NCBI GenBank assembly: GCA_903857665.1
Contig: CAIOFV010000105.1
Coordinates: forward strand, 248,001-312,000
Length of the DNA: 64,000 bases
Direction: 5' to 3'
Origin: an uncultured Myxococcales bacterium
GTDB taxonomy: Bacteria; Myxococcota_A; UBA9042; DTJE01
Shown here: positions 1-8,511 of the stretch, piece after piece
How the letters are laid out: each line of letters opens with the position of its first letter
Numbering within the stretch: the first letter of the stretch is position 1
The notes under the pieces: model-generated
Database searches by the model: none
Told to the model about the DNA's origin: nothing
What the model saw: the letters and a program-made list of their open reading frames with translations, nothing else
Translations under genes and position numbers: made by a program

Positions 1-1071
1 CTGGCCCGCGTCGATCACCTCGGGGGGATTGGTCTCGTCGTCGCACTTCACGTAGAAGGCCTCTTCCGGGGTCTTCCCGAAGAGCGCGCCCTGCCGCCAC
101 AGGCGCGTCAGGAACGCCGACAGGTCGCGCGTGACCCGCTTCCACAGGCGCGGATCGTTCGGCTCGAACACGACCCACTGGGTCCCGATCTCGATCGACT
201 GCTCGACCATGTTGAACAGGCGGCGGACGTTGACGTAGCGCCACGACGCGTCGCTGGAGATCGTGCGGGCGCCCCACACGCGGATGCCGCGGTTGGAGAA
301 CGCGCGGATGCAGTTGATGCCCTTCGGGTTCAGCAGGTCCTGCTCGCCCTTGGTGATGGCGTAGCGCAGGCCCAGCGCGCCGCGGACGACCTCGTTGGCG
401 GGCGCCTTGTGGACGCCGCGCTCGCCGTCGCTGCGGGCGTACACGCCGGCCATGTACCCGGACGGGGGCTGGAACACGTTGCCCTTGATCGGGTCGTACA
501 CGGACAGCCAGGGGAAGTAGTAGGAGCCGTACTTCGAATCGCGGGGCTTCGGGATCTTGTCCACGCCGCCCTTTTCGATCACCTCGGGGCAGTCCAGGAT
601 GGCGAAGCGGTAGCGCATGTTTTCGCAGTGCGACAGGACCGCGTCCTGGATGACCGGGTCGGTCTGGCCGGGGGCCGCGACGATGTTGATGTCCTCGATG
701 TCCTCGAGGGCCTTCAGACCGGTGCGGGTGCCGGGGCCGTTGTCGGTGCCGATGTACAGCGCGGCCTTGCCGTTGATGTCCTCGCCGCGCTCCTTGGCCT
801 GCTCGACGGTGCCGACGTTGACGATGAACGCCCGGCCGCCGCCGTTGTTGAAGAAGCCGTACACGGCATGGGCGAGGTACTCGCTGTTCTGGAAATCACC
901 GAACTGCTTGGTGTACTGGCTCCAGTTCGTGACCAGCACCGGCTGGTTCACGGGTCCGGCCTTGCACTCGCCGATGAAGGCGGCCGTGCTGGTCCCGACC
1001 ATTTCCAGGGGCTTGGTACCGCGGTCGACTTCCTCGACGTAGACACCGGGGGACAGATACGACGTGGCCAT
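1..1071 (-). CDS. Contractile tail sheath protein (phage/eCIS type), C-terminus truncated at window edge
   Basis: Minus-strand translation from ATG at 1071: MATSYLSPGVYVEEVDRGTKPLEMVGTSTAAFIGECKAGPVNEPVLVTNWSQYTKQFG... ending ...FSNRGIRVWGARTISSDASWRYVNVRRLFNMVEQSIEIGTQWVVFEPNDPRLW; typical sheath signature. Missing from the ORF track because it runs off the window. Confidence 0.92.
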   Translation of the reverse strand, partial: MATSYLSPGVYVEEVDRGTKPLEMVGTSTAAFIGECKAGPVNQPVLVTNWSQYTKQFGDFQNSEYLAHAVYGFFNNGGGRAFIVNVGTVEQAKERGEDINGKAALYIGTDNGPGTRTGLKALEDIEDINIVAAPGQTDPVIQDAVLSHCENMRYRFAILDCPEVIEKGGVDKIPKPRDSKYGSYYFPWLSVYDPIKGNVFQPPSGYMAGVYARSDGERGVHKAPANEVVRGALGLRYAITKGEQDLLNPKGINCIRAFSNRGIRVWGARTISSDASWRYVNVRRLFNMVEQSIEIGTQWVVFEPNDPRLWKRVTRDLSAFLTRLWRQGALFGKTPEEAFYVKCDDETNPPEVIDAGQ

Positions 1072-1143
1072 TCGAGCCTCCTTAGTGGTTCCCTACCGAC
1101 CTCCGGGGGTCGTCTGGCCGTTCCGGGTTGCGTGCGTTGCCCA

Positions 1144-1734
1144 TCATGGCTGGTGCACTGCAAGATCCCGGCCAAGGACCCTCGGCAAATCACCGGACCG
1201 CCGCTCCGATTCCACGCGGAACCGCACGTGGTAGAAGAGCGACGGTCGTACTTCCTCGTTCAGGCTCCTCCAGAAGGACACGGATTCATTGAAGTCCGCC
1301 TGGAGGTTGGGGAACAGGTTCACCTGGTCGTCGGGGAAGAAGGACTCCCCCTTCAATTGTTCGCCGAACAGGATCGGGTTTTCCAGCGCGGTCTTGACGA
1401 GCAGGCCCAACAGCAGGTTCTCCTCGGTCGGCGTATTGCCGAACACCGACAGGATGAAGTGGGCCTGCATGTAGACCGGGGCGTCCTGGTAGTACTCCAC
1501 CAGGTGGCCGTCCTTGGAATAGGTGGTGACCAGGGAATCGGTGCGCTCCTTGTACCCGGGCGCGAAGGACAGGTGGTACAGGTACGACGAAACCGTCGGA
1601 AGGGACTTCATGTTGTCCTTCTTGGGACGGTCGTTGGACACGGTCACGGTCGTGAAGCCGGCGGCCTTGAGCGACGTGGAGAGGAGTTCCTTCAGGGACT
1701 CGCCGACGTCGCGAACGACCTCGAACTGGCTCAT
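1144..1734 (-). CDS. DUF4255 / Pvc16-like protein of a contractile injection system
   Basis: MSQFEVVRDVGESLKELLSTSLKAAGF...SYLYHLSFAPGYKERTD...; DUF4255-like N-terminus, directly upstream of the sheath gene. Confidence 0.72.
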   Translation of the reverse strand: MSQFEVVRDVGESLKELLSTSLKAAGFTTVTVSNDRPKKDNMKSLPTVSSYLYHLSFAPGYKERTDSLVTTYSKDGHLVEYYQDAPVYMQAHFILSVFGNTPTEENLLLGLLVKTALENPILFGEQLKGESFFPDDQVNLFPNLQADFNESVSFWRSLNEEVRPSLFYHVRFRVESERRSGDLPRVLGRDLAVHQP

Positions 1735-1978
1735 GCAGGCACACCGAATCGGGGACGAGGGAACTGGATATCAGGGAGCGGTGGGGTTGTCAAATCCCGG
1801 GGGTCTGGAACGCCCTGTTCTCACACGTTTTTGGGGGGCTGGTGTCCCCGGAGGCTCGGGGGGGTGGGGGACGCTTCAGGGTGGGGTCTGTAGACACCAG
1901 GGGAGACCGGAGGCCCCACGGGTCTGCGGTCTCGGAAGTCCCCGGAAGTCGATGCGGGATCCGGGGGAGGATCCAGGG

Positions 1979-2422
1979 TTACTCTGGGCGGGGGACGCCG
2001 GCCGAGGAGGGGCCGCCGAGGGTCAGGTCGAGGGTGTACACGGAGGCGCCCTTGGTGGCGACGATCTCGATGAAATAGGTGCCTTCGCCCAGTCGGACCT
2101 CGGGGAGGGCATCGGACTGCGCGCCCGGGGCGTGGCGGACCTCGGCGAGGGGGGCGCCGAACATGTCCCGGAGGGTGACGCGGGCGCCGACCGAGGGGTC
2201 GTCCCAGTAGAGGGTGACCTGGGCGGTGGTCGGGGAGTCGACGTGGAAGCGCTTCCAGTCCACCTCGTCGTCCGACGCGGACACCTTGTCGTCGGCGGTG
2301 ACGCCGAGGGTCAAGGGCTGGGCGCCGGAGCGCGTTTCGTCGCCGGTCCGCTGGGCGCCGCCGCAGGCTGCAAGGACCAGGGCCAGCGCCGCGATCGGGG
2401 CGAGGAGGTGGAGGCGGTTCAT
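1979..2422 (-). CDS. Predicted lipoprotein
   Basis: MNRLHLLAPIAALALVLAACGG lipobox; annotated ORF start (2638) is probably too far upstream. Confidence 0.7.
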   Translation of the reverse strand: MNRLHLLAPIAALALVLAACGGAQRTGDETRSGAQPLTLGVTADDKVSASDDEVDWKRFHVDSPTTAQVTLYWDDPSVGARVTLRDMFGAPLAEVRHAPGAQSDALPEVRLGEGTYFIEIVATKGASVYTLDLTLGGPSSAGVPRPE

Positions 2423-2499
2423 CGGATTCCTCGGGTCCGGGACGGGACGAGGATTCAGCGGGTGGGCGCCAATGTCAACTCCCCGGTGGATCGCGGGAG

Positions 2500-2722
2500 G
2501 TTGGGGGGCCGGCGGGCTCGTGGCGTGGTGGGCCGGGGGGCGGGGTGCCTGGCTCCGCGGGCCGGCGCGCATGGGTGACCCAAGTGGATGTGCGAAGGGC
2601 GGGCGGGGATCGCTACCCGAGGTTGGGTGCGGCATCACGTTCGGTCGCGCCTGAACCGCTGCGCAGGCACACCCGCTCCCCCGGCCGCGCCGTCCGGTCC
2701 CTCGCGGTGCCCGGCCGGCCTC
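2500..2722 (-). repeat. Dispersed intergenic repeat family A, copy 1
   Basis: Reverse complement aligns by eye with 8278-8496: shared GAGGGACCGGACGG, CCTGCGxAGCGGT, ATCyACTTGGGTyAC, CCGCGGAGC, CCCCCGGCCCACC, ACGAGCCCGCCGGCCC in the same order. Confidence 0.8.
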
Positions 2723-2762
2723 GGGCGGGGGTGGTGGGGGAGAGTGGGTTTGAAGGGGTTGT

Positions 2763-3473
2763 TCAGAACGTCACTTGCATGCGTAGCGACAGGGAGAGGT
2801 CGTTGAAGGCGGTCCGGCCGGCGCCCTGCGGCGCGCCGAGGTCGGATGCGTCCAGGAACATGGGGCGCCAGGACAGTTTCGCGCCGACGGCGAAGTGGCG
2901 GCCGATCGGGATGTCCGCCCCGACGCCCAGGTCCAGCGCGGGGCCGAGGGGGCGGGGGCCGTTGCGCTCGAGGGGCGACAGCACCGCCAGGCCCACGCCC
3001 AGGGCCGCGTAGGGGCGCACCGGCCAGCCCCGCGGCAGCATGAACACCTTCGCGCCGGCGGTCACCTCGTTCAGGGAGGACCGCGTGTACGCGTCGTCCC
3101 GCAGCGACAGGTAGCGCCAGTCCAGCTCGAGGGCGAGCCACTGGCCCAGCTCGACGCCGCCGAACAGGTCGAAGCCGCCCGCGACGCTGCCGCCAAACGA
3201 CCGGACGCCCGTGTCGCCGCCGACCCATCCCATGGCGCCGCCGACGCCCAGGTACCCGTGGACCCCCGAATCGACGCTCGCGGGCGCGGCGTAGGTGATG
3301 TCGGAGGAGTACCCGCGGTCGTAGGGCTGGGCCCGGGGTGGGGGCGGCGGCGGCACATACCGCGGCGGGGGATAGGAGGGATAGGGATACCGCGGGTAGG
3401 CGTCGGCCGATGCCGGGGCCGCCGTGGCGAGGACCAATCCCAGGAGGACTGCAAGGTGAAGAGTCGTCTTCAT
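2763..3473 (-). CDS. Outer-membrane beta-barrel-like protein
   Basis: Signal peptide MKTTLHLAVLLGLVLATAAPASA, Pro/Tyr-rich segment, alternating strands, C-terminal ...LSLRMQVTF. Confidence 0.65.
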   Translation of the reverse strand: MKTTLHLAVLLGLVLATAAPASADAYPRYPYPSYPPPRYVPPPPPPRAQPYDRGYSSDITYAAPASVDSGVHGYLGVGGAMGWVGGDTGVRSFGGSVAGGFDLFGGVELGQWLALELDWRYLSLRDDAYTRSSLNEVTAGAKVFMLPRGWPVRPYAALGVGLAVLSPLERNGPRPLGPALDLGVGADIPIGRHFAVGAKLSWRPMFLDASDLGAPQGAGRTAFNDLSLSLRMQVTF

Positions 3474-3547
3474 GGCGTCCGCATCCGGAACGAGACGCGG
3501 TCTTCGACGGTGAGCGGGGCGGCGTTATTCGATTGCCGTTGCGAGGG

Positions 3548-3584
3548 GCCGGGGCCGGCGGGCTCGTGGCGGGGTGGGTCGGGG
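3548..3584 (-). repeat. Family A repeat, core-only copy 3
   Basis: Reverse complement CCCCCGACCCACCCCGCCACGAGCCCGCCGGCCCC matches the 3' end of copies 1 and 2. Confidence 0.65.
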
Positions 3585-3653
3585 GTTGGGGGTGAGGGCC
3601 GAGTCCCCCGGGCTCTGGGACCCGGGAGACCCGGGAGCGAGGGGAGGTGGGCG

Positions 3654-4346
3654 TCACGCGGGCTGGGGTGCGGATTGTGCCGGGACCGGCGTCATCCCGC
3701 CCCCTCCTTCCGGCACGGGCGGCGGCGCGGCATGCGGCGCCATCGGCAGGAAGAACGTCGGCGCGGCCCGGGCGCTGCCGATCCGGGTGGCCACCGCCAT
3801 GAAGGACAGCCGGTAGGCCTCGTGCCAGCACCGGCGCGCCTCGTGGACGGCGTGGGTGGCGTCCTTCGCCTTCCGGCGCGCCTCCACGTACGCAGCCTGG
3901 GCCACCTCGAAGGCCGCCAGCGCGTCGGTCAGCGTCTTCGACGCCCCTTCCTCGGTCGCGGCCAGCCGTTCCACCAGCGAGTGGATCTTCGGCACCCGCT
4001 TCGCCAGGCCGCCGCGGAGCATCGACGACAGCGCTTCCGGGAAGGCGGCCTGGAACGCTTCCGGCTTTCCCGCGACGTCCGCCGCCGCGCGGGACTGGTA
4101 CCAGGCCACGTGGACCTGGACGACCAGCGCCTTCGCCGCATCGGTCCGCATCAGTCCCACCGCCTTCCACGCCCGGACCGCGTCGGCCCGGGCCATCCCC
4201 GCGCACTCCAGCCGATCCGTGGTCGCCTTCATCGCCGGCGCCAGGTCGGCCGTGCGCGCATCCCCCTCCAGGCGCAGCGCATGAACGCGCCCCAGGGTGA
4301 CGCAGAACGGAACCGGTTTCGTCGTGCTGGGTGTGATGGAGTTCAT
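3654..4346 (-). CDS. Hypothetical protein
   Basis: 230-aa ORF, MNSITPSTTKPVPFCVTLGRVHALRLEG..., helix-rich with Pro-rich tail. Confidence 0.55.
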   Translation of the reverse strand: MNSITPSTTKPVPFCVTLGRVHALRLEGDARTADLAPAMKATTDRLECAGMARADAVRAWKAVGLMRTDAAKALVVQVHVAWYQSRAAADVAGKPEAFQAAFPEALSSMLRGGLAKRVPKIHSLVERLAATEEGASKTLTDALAAFEVAQAAYVEARRKAKDATHAVHEARRCWHEAYRLSFMAVATRIGSARAAPTFFLPMAPHAAPPPVPEGGGGMTPVPAQSAPQPA

Positions 4347-4448
4347 AGGTCACCTCGTCGCAATCGCCTCCGCCTGGCCGCACCCGCGACCTTCATGGGG
4401 GGTACAGACGGAGGCCGCGCGATTTCGGTTTCGGGGGATGCAAAAAAA

Positions 4449-4784
4449 GTTGTCGACGCCTTGGGCGCGGTCGGTGAGGGTTCGAACACGCGTGTCGGAG
4501 GACTGGGCGGAAGCGCCGGGTACCTGGGAGAACGTTCCCGGGAACTCGGCGCGAGCGTCCACCCGGTGAACACGCGTGTCGCGATGCGCGTCGGCATCGC
4601 CCGATGCGCGAGCCAAGTGTTCCGGGGACCGGGCGGCGTCACCCGAGACGTGATCGCGCGTGTCCACCGATCCGGTGCGATCGCCCAGTCCCGGATCCAG
4701 CGTGTCGAAGTGCCGGGCGCCGTCGCCCGGTACGCGAGCACGTGTGACGGCATACCCGGCGATCCCTGCGCAGTTTGTCGCTGC
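4449..4784. repeat. Degenerate 42-bp tandem repeat, about 7-8 units, in a divergent intergenic region
   Basis: cGTGTC-like block recurs at 4491, 4533, 4575, 4617, 4659, 4701, ~4741; second conserved block ~GGGCGNNGTCGCCC. Confidence 0.8.
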
Positions 4785-4835
4785 CGATCCTCACGCCTGG
4801 CGTGGCATGATGGGCGACGACGAGGTGGGAAGATC

Positions 4836-5624
4836 ATGTCGGGCGATGACATGGTGCTGGTCGGGCGTTACATCCGGTTGTACGAGGCCGAGATCGCCCA
4901 CGGGGTCCTGGAAGACGCCGGGATCTTTTCCCACATCCCGGACCGTTCCGTCGGCGGCGTCGCACCCCACTATTCTTACGGTACGGGGGGCGTGCGCCTG
5001 CTGGTGCGCCAGGACGACCTGGAAAAGGCCCGTGCAGCGCTGGCGTCCCTGGCCGACGACACTGTCGATGAGCCGGCCCCGGACGTGCTGCCGGGTGCCG
5101 AACCGGTTGCCAGGGAGGGAACGGTCGGCAAGCCGGCTTCGTCCCGCAGGGAACTGGCCGCTGTATCCGTGTTGGGCGGGCTGGTCGTTGTGATGGCGAT
5201 TGCCGCTCTGGTATGGAACCACTCGCCGCCGCAGCGCCTTCCCGCCGAGTACGAACCGTGCAAATCGGCCCGCCTGGAAAGGCGCTGGGACGAGGTCATC
5301 GATCGCTGCACGGCCCTGACCGAGGTGGCCCCCAGGCTCGGCCCCGGCTGGGCCTACCTGTCGGAAGCCCTCGACGAGAAGGGTCACTACGACCAGGCCG
5401 TCGCTGCCGCCCGCCGCGCCGCCAGCATCGGCCCGACCGGCTGGTGCTACCTTGCCCGCGCCCTCCACCGCGCCGGACGTCCCGACGAGTCGCTGGACGC
5501 GATGAAGCAGTTCCACAACTTCGACTTGAAGGCGGAATGCAACGTCCAGGCGCCGTCCGGCGTGCTGCCGATTGTCGCGGCAGCGAGTGCGGGAGCAGTT
5601 GCGGCAGGCGGTTGCGAGCAGTAG
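4836..5624 (+). CDS. DUF2007-like domain + TM + TPR protein
   Basis: MSGDDMVLVGRYIRLYEAEIAHGVLEDAGIFSHIPD...RLLVRQDDLEKARAALA, TM helix, TPR-like C-terminal half. Confidence 0.7.
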   Translation: MSGDDMVLVGRYIRLYEAEIAHGVLEDAGIFSHIPDRSVGGVAPHYSYGTGGVRLLVRQDDLEKARAALASLADDTVDEPAPDVLPGAEPVAREGTVGKPASSRRELAAVSVLGGLVVVMAIAALVWNHSPPQRLPAEYEPCKSARLERRWDEVIDRCTALTEVAPRLGPGWAYLSEALDEKGHYDQAVAAARRAASIGPTGWCYLARALHRAGRPDESLDAMKQFHNFDLKAECNVQAPSGVLPIVAAASAGAVAAGGCEQ

Positions 5625-5640
5625 TCGCCATCCGCCTGCC
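5603..5640 (+). terminator. Candidate hairpin terminator at the end of the DUF2007/TPR gene
   Basis: Perfect 9-bp inverted repeat GGCAGGCGG (5603-5611) / CCGCCTGCC (5632-5640) spanning the stop codon; only a weak T tract. Confidence 0.35.
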
Positions 5641-5707
5641 TTAGAGCGACTGCCGTTGATCGCGTGTCAACCGTGAGCGTATTGAAGCGTCCGAATTAAC
5701 GTCTCTG

Positions 5708-6505
5708 TCAGTCGACGGACCACCGCGATGCCGACTGCCAAGCCAGAGACCCGAACGCCCATGCCGCAGCGATTAGGAAGTACGCGACTGCGGCGAAGGC
5801 CAGGAAGGGACCGAGCGCCGGGAGTTGCCACAAGGTGCAGCTCGACGCGAAGGCGACCGAGCCGACGACGGCGCATGCGGCCCAGGTTCCGACATAGTGC
5901 CAGCCAGTCGTCCAGATCGCGCGCGCCACTCGAATCGGATTCAAGGCGCGGAACGACTCTCCGCAAACCGCGACCAGCAGGATCGACATCGGGACCGACA
6001 CGGCCCAGAGTGCGGTGGCAATGACTAAGAGGAATTCCCAGGCGGTTGAAACACGGTCCCAGTCCGGAGCATTGCCCCAGCCGAACACCCAGGAAGAAGC
6101 CAGGAAGGCTACGAATGGTGGCAGCACGAGGGCTGTGGCAATCACGACATAACTGTCGAAACAGAGGGTATGGGTCAAAGCGCTCACGTTGTCGTTTCCG
6201 GAGGTCCCGACCTGACGCAGACAGGAAACGATCAGATAGACGATCACCATCAATCCTAGCGCGCCGACGTCCCAGTTCGCGTCCGTCGAAATCAACGTGG
6301 AGCCCAACGAGAAGGTAAGGGCCTCACGCACGAATTCAACGAACAGCACGATGAGGAATGTCGAACGGGCACCGCGGAGCGGAGCGAATGCCACATCGAC
6401 AATCGGGAAAGGGAAACCTCGATCGGGGAGGTCGCTGGCCGATGCCAGGGCCGGGTCCTCGTCGGCACGTCGGACGGCCACGATTCGTTCCTCCGTGTCA
6501 CGCAC
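5708..6505 (-). CDS. Multi-pass membrane protein, hypothetical
   Basis: 265-aa ORF with several hydrophobic helices; locally lower GC. Confidence 0.6.
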   Translation of the reverse strand: MRDTEERIVAVRRADEDPALASASDLPDRGFPFPIVDVAFAPLRGARSTFLIVLFVEFVREALTFSLGSTLISTDANWDVGALGLMVIVYLIVSCLRQVGTSGNDNVSALTHTLCFDSYVVIATALVLPPFVAFLASSWVFGWGNAPDWDRVSTAWEFLLVIATALWAVSVPMSILLVAVCGESFRALNPIRVARAIWTTGWHYVGTWAACAVVGSVAFASSCTLWQLPALGPFLAFAAVAYFLIAAAWAFGSLAWQSASRWSVD

Positions 6506-6634
6506 GGGTCGTCCAGTTGAGCACGTGCCTCGCGTTCCGAGCTTTCAGCGTGGTTTGCGCTCCCCGCCATTGTACGCTGAACAGCGCGCCGGGCTGGCAG
6601 TCTTGACTCAAGCGGCTTGCGAGTTCATACGTGT

Positions 6635-7054
6635 TCAGGGAAGCGGACTCTCTGTGGCGGTATCCAAGCCACCGACACAAGTATTGCCATCGACAAACAA
6701 GTAGACCTTCACTCCACTGCGTAGCAGGGCCAGGGCGGGCCCGAAGTTTGTAATAGGCGAATGCAGGAAATACCACATTTCCCTATTGCCCACCTCAAGA
6801 TATGCGTTTCTTGGAAGTTCCACCCCGGCCTGATAGAACAACATCTGCGCGCATCTGGCGTGCAATCCACAGTAAAGGTCGATTCGTCCGTCGGCCCGCG
6901 GCCAGGACCGCGCCTCCAGTGGCAGAATCTCCTGCATCATGACGGAATCACTCCACACAGCGTTGGTGATCGCGCCGCTGATGCCTGCGCCTCCAGAACT
7001 GGTCAACCAAGATGAGTATCCCGTGAGCTTGATTTCAGGCGATTTCAACTTCAA
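6635..7054 (-). CDS. Hypothetical protein
   Basis: 139-aa ORF MKLKSPEIKLTGYSSWLTSSGGAGISG...; local GC lower than flanks. Confidence 0.45.
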   Translation of the reverse strand: MKLKSPEIKLTGYSSWLTSSGGAGISGAITNAVWSDSVMMQEILPLEARSWPRADGRIDLYCGLHARCAQMLFYQAGVELPRNAYLEVGNREMWYFLHSPITNFGPALALLRSGVKVYLFVDGNTCVGGLDTATESPLP

Positions 7055-7354
7055 CTCCTCCCTTGTCTAACATGAGTCCGTCTGCTCCTGTCGCGAATCC
7101 ATCCGGTCACATGCTCAGGCATCCTAACGTCTCTTGGCACATCGCTCAACAGGTCAGGCTCGAACGGGGCAAACCCCTTTCAAGGGCGTTCAAAGCGGGA
7201 AACCAAGACGCAGGCAAGAACCGATAGAGGGAGCCCCAAGGGGGATGGGCCAGCGCCATCGAGGGCTTGGTCCTTGCAGAACGGCTTGCGGGTCAGTGGC
7301 GTCCACTGCATGCGCTGGTTGGGCAGCCCGGCGCGGGAGAGGCACGAACGGTTT

Positions 7355-8152
7355 CTAGCGCTGCTTGACCCCACGGGCAGCCAGGAATCCGCCAACGGTT
7401 CCATCGACAAGGTCACAATACCAGGAGACCGTCTCGACAATGAATTCATGGAGACGCTGGGCATCACTTCGCTGAACGATGATACCTGACATCACCTCCG
7501 CCCCGAGAGGGGAACGAAAGGAATGCCGACCGGTGCCATTGAACACAAGAACCGGCAAATCCGCCGTCCTTTCGGGAAGCGCCTGAAACGCCGCCTTGAT
7601 ATCGCTGTCATCAAAATGGAACGAGGTTTTGTTGCGAACCAAGGCCAGTTGTCTGTAGACGTCTGACGCCACCGCCGTTCTGAGGTCATCCAGCGCCTTT
7701 CTGACAGCAGGCTCGTGTTTCTTCGTAGATCCAAGGTTCGGCTCGAACCAGCCCTTCTTGTCCAACCAGGCAAACGCCTTCAGCGCCTCATGCAGGTAGC
7801 CTGCGACCTGCGTGAAAAGGTGCATCCTTTCGACAGACCACCAAAACTTCGTGGGTGCCGCAAAGCGGTCCTCTTGAATGAAGGCGCGAATGTATGCCTG
7901 GCTCGCAAACATCAAGGCGTCACGGGCGATCAACAGCCTGATGACGCCCCGGTCAACCTCATTGTCGACATCAAAGACCGTTCGAAGATCCTCCGCACCA
8001 ACGCCGGTCACAAAGGGAACGGAGCAAGAGGCGCCGCACTTTGGGCAGTTGGGTTTCGTCGCCAAGAACCCGTTCATGTCAAGATTCACCGGCGCATCAA
8101 ATCCGGCGCCCTCGCAGTTGGGGCAACGCAGGTATGTTCGCCACGTCTTCAT
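7355..8152 (-). CDS. Zinc-ribbon protein with HEPN-like RNxxxxH segment
   Basis: MKTWRTYLRCPNC...CPKCGASC zinc ribbon; LALVRNKTSFHFDD resembles a HEPN Rx4-6H motif. Confidence 0.55.
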   Translation of the reverse strand: MKTWRTYLRCPNCEGAGFDAPVNLDMNGFLATKPNCPKCGASCSVPFVTGVGAEDLRTVFDVDNEVDRGVIRLLIARDALMFASQAYIRAFIQEDRFAAPTKFWWSVERMHLFTQVAGYLHEALKAFAWLDKKGWFEPNLGSTKKHEPAVRKALDDLRTAVASDVYRQLALVRNKTSFHFDDSDIKAAFQALPERTADLPVLVFNGTGRHSFRSPLGAEVMSGIIVQRSDAQRLHEFIVETVSWYCDLVDGTVGGFLAARGVKQR

Positions 8153-8277
8153 CGACGGAATGATGCGACGAATCGAAGAGCCAAGCAACCACCGGCGTTG
8201 CAGTGCTCTCGGTCTGCCCAACTGCCACTATGTGGCTCCGCTGCATTGCCACGAAACTTGTGACGTGAAGCATTCCT

Positions 8278-8496
8278 TGGCCGGCGGGCAACGAGAGGGA
8301 CCGGACGGTGCTGGGCGGGGGACGGTTGGCCTGCGGAGCGGTGAAAGGCGCGGGCGGACGTGGTGAGAGGGATCATACTTGGGTGGCGGGCAAGGGTCGT
8401 GTTGCGGGGGATCTACTTGGGTTACATGGGAGCGACGGACCGCGGAGCAGGCTCACCGTCCCCCGGCCCACCTCATGACGAGCCCGCCGGCCCGCG
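8278..8496 (+). repeat. Dispersed intergenic repeat family A, copy 2
   Basis: Inverted relative to copy 1 at 2500-2722; colinear by-eye alignment. Confidence 0.8.
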
Positions 8497-8511
8497 CTTG
8501 CCAATGATGAC

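Noticed and set aside
1780-1880. G-rich intergenic tract upstream of the DUF4255 gene as a regulatory element
   Set aside because: Simple G-rich composition with no clear repeat unit or palindrome.
409-1893. Plus-strand 494-aa ORF
   Set aside because: Antisense to the sheath and DUF4255 genes; low-complexity Val/Gly/Arg translation.
4449-4784. CRISPR array
   Set aside because: No identical direct repeats: the units are degenerate, contiguous 42-mers with internal palindromes, and no cas genes are present.
4343-4852. Real 169-aa repeat protein on the minus strand across the 42-bp array
   Set aside because: The 14-residue periodicity follows automatically from a 42-bp repeat and appears on both strands. 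The ORF overlaps the starts of both divergent genes, so it is kept only as an alternative within the array finding.
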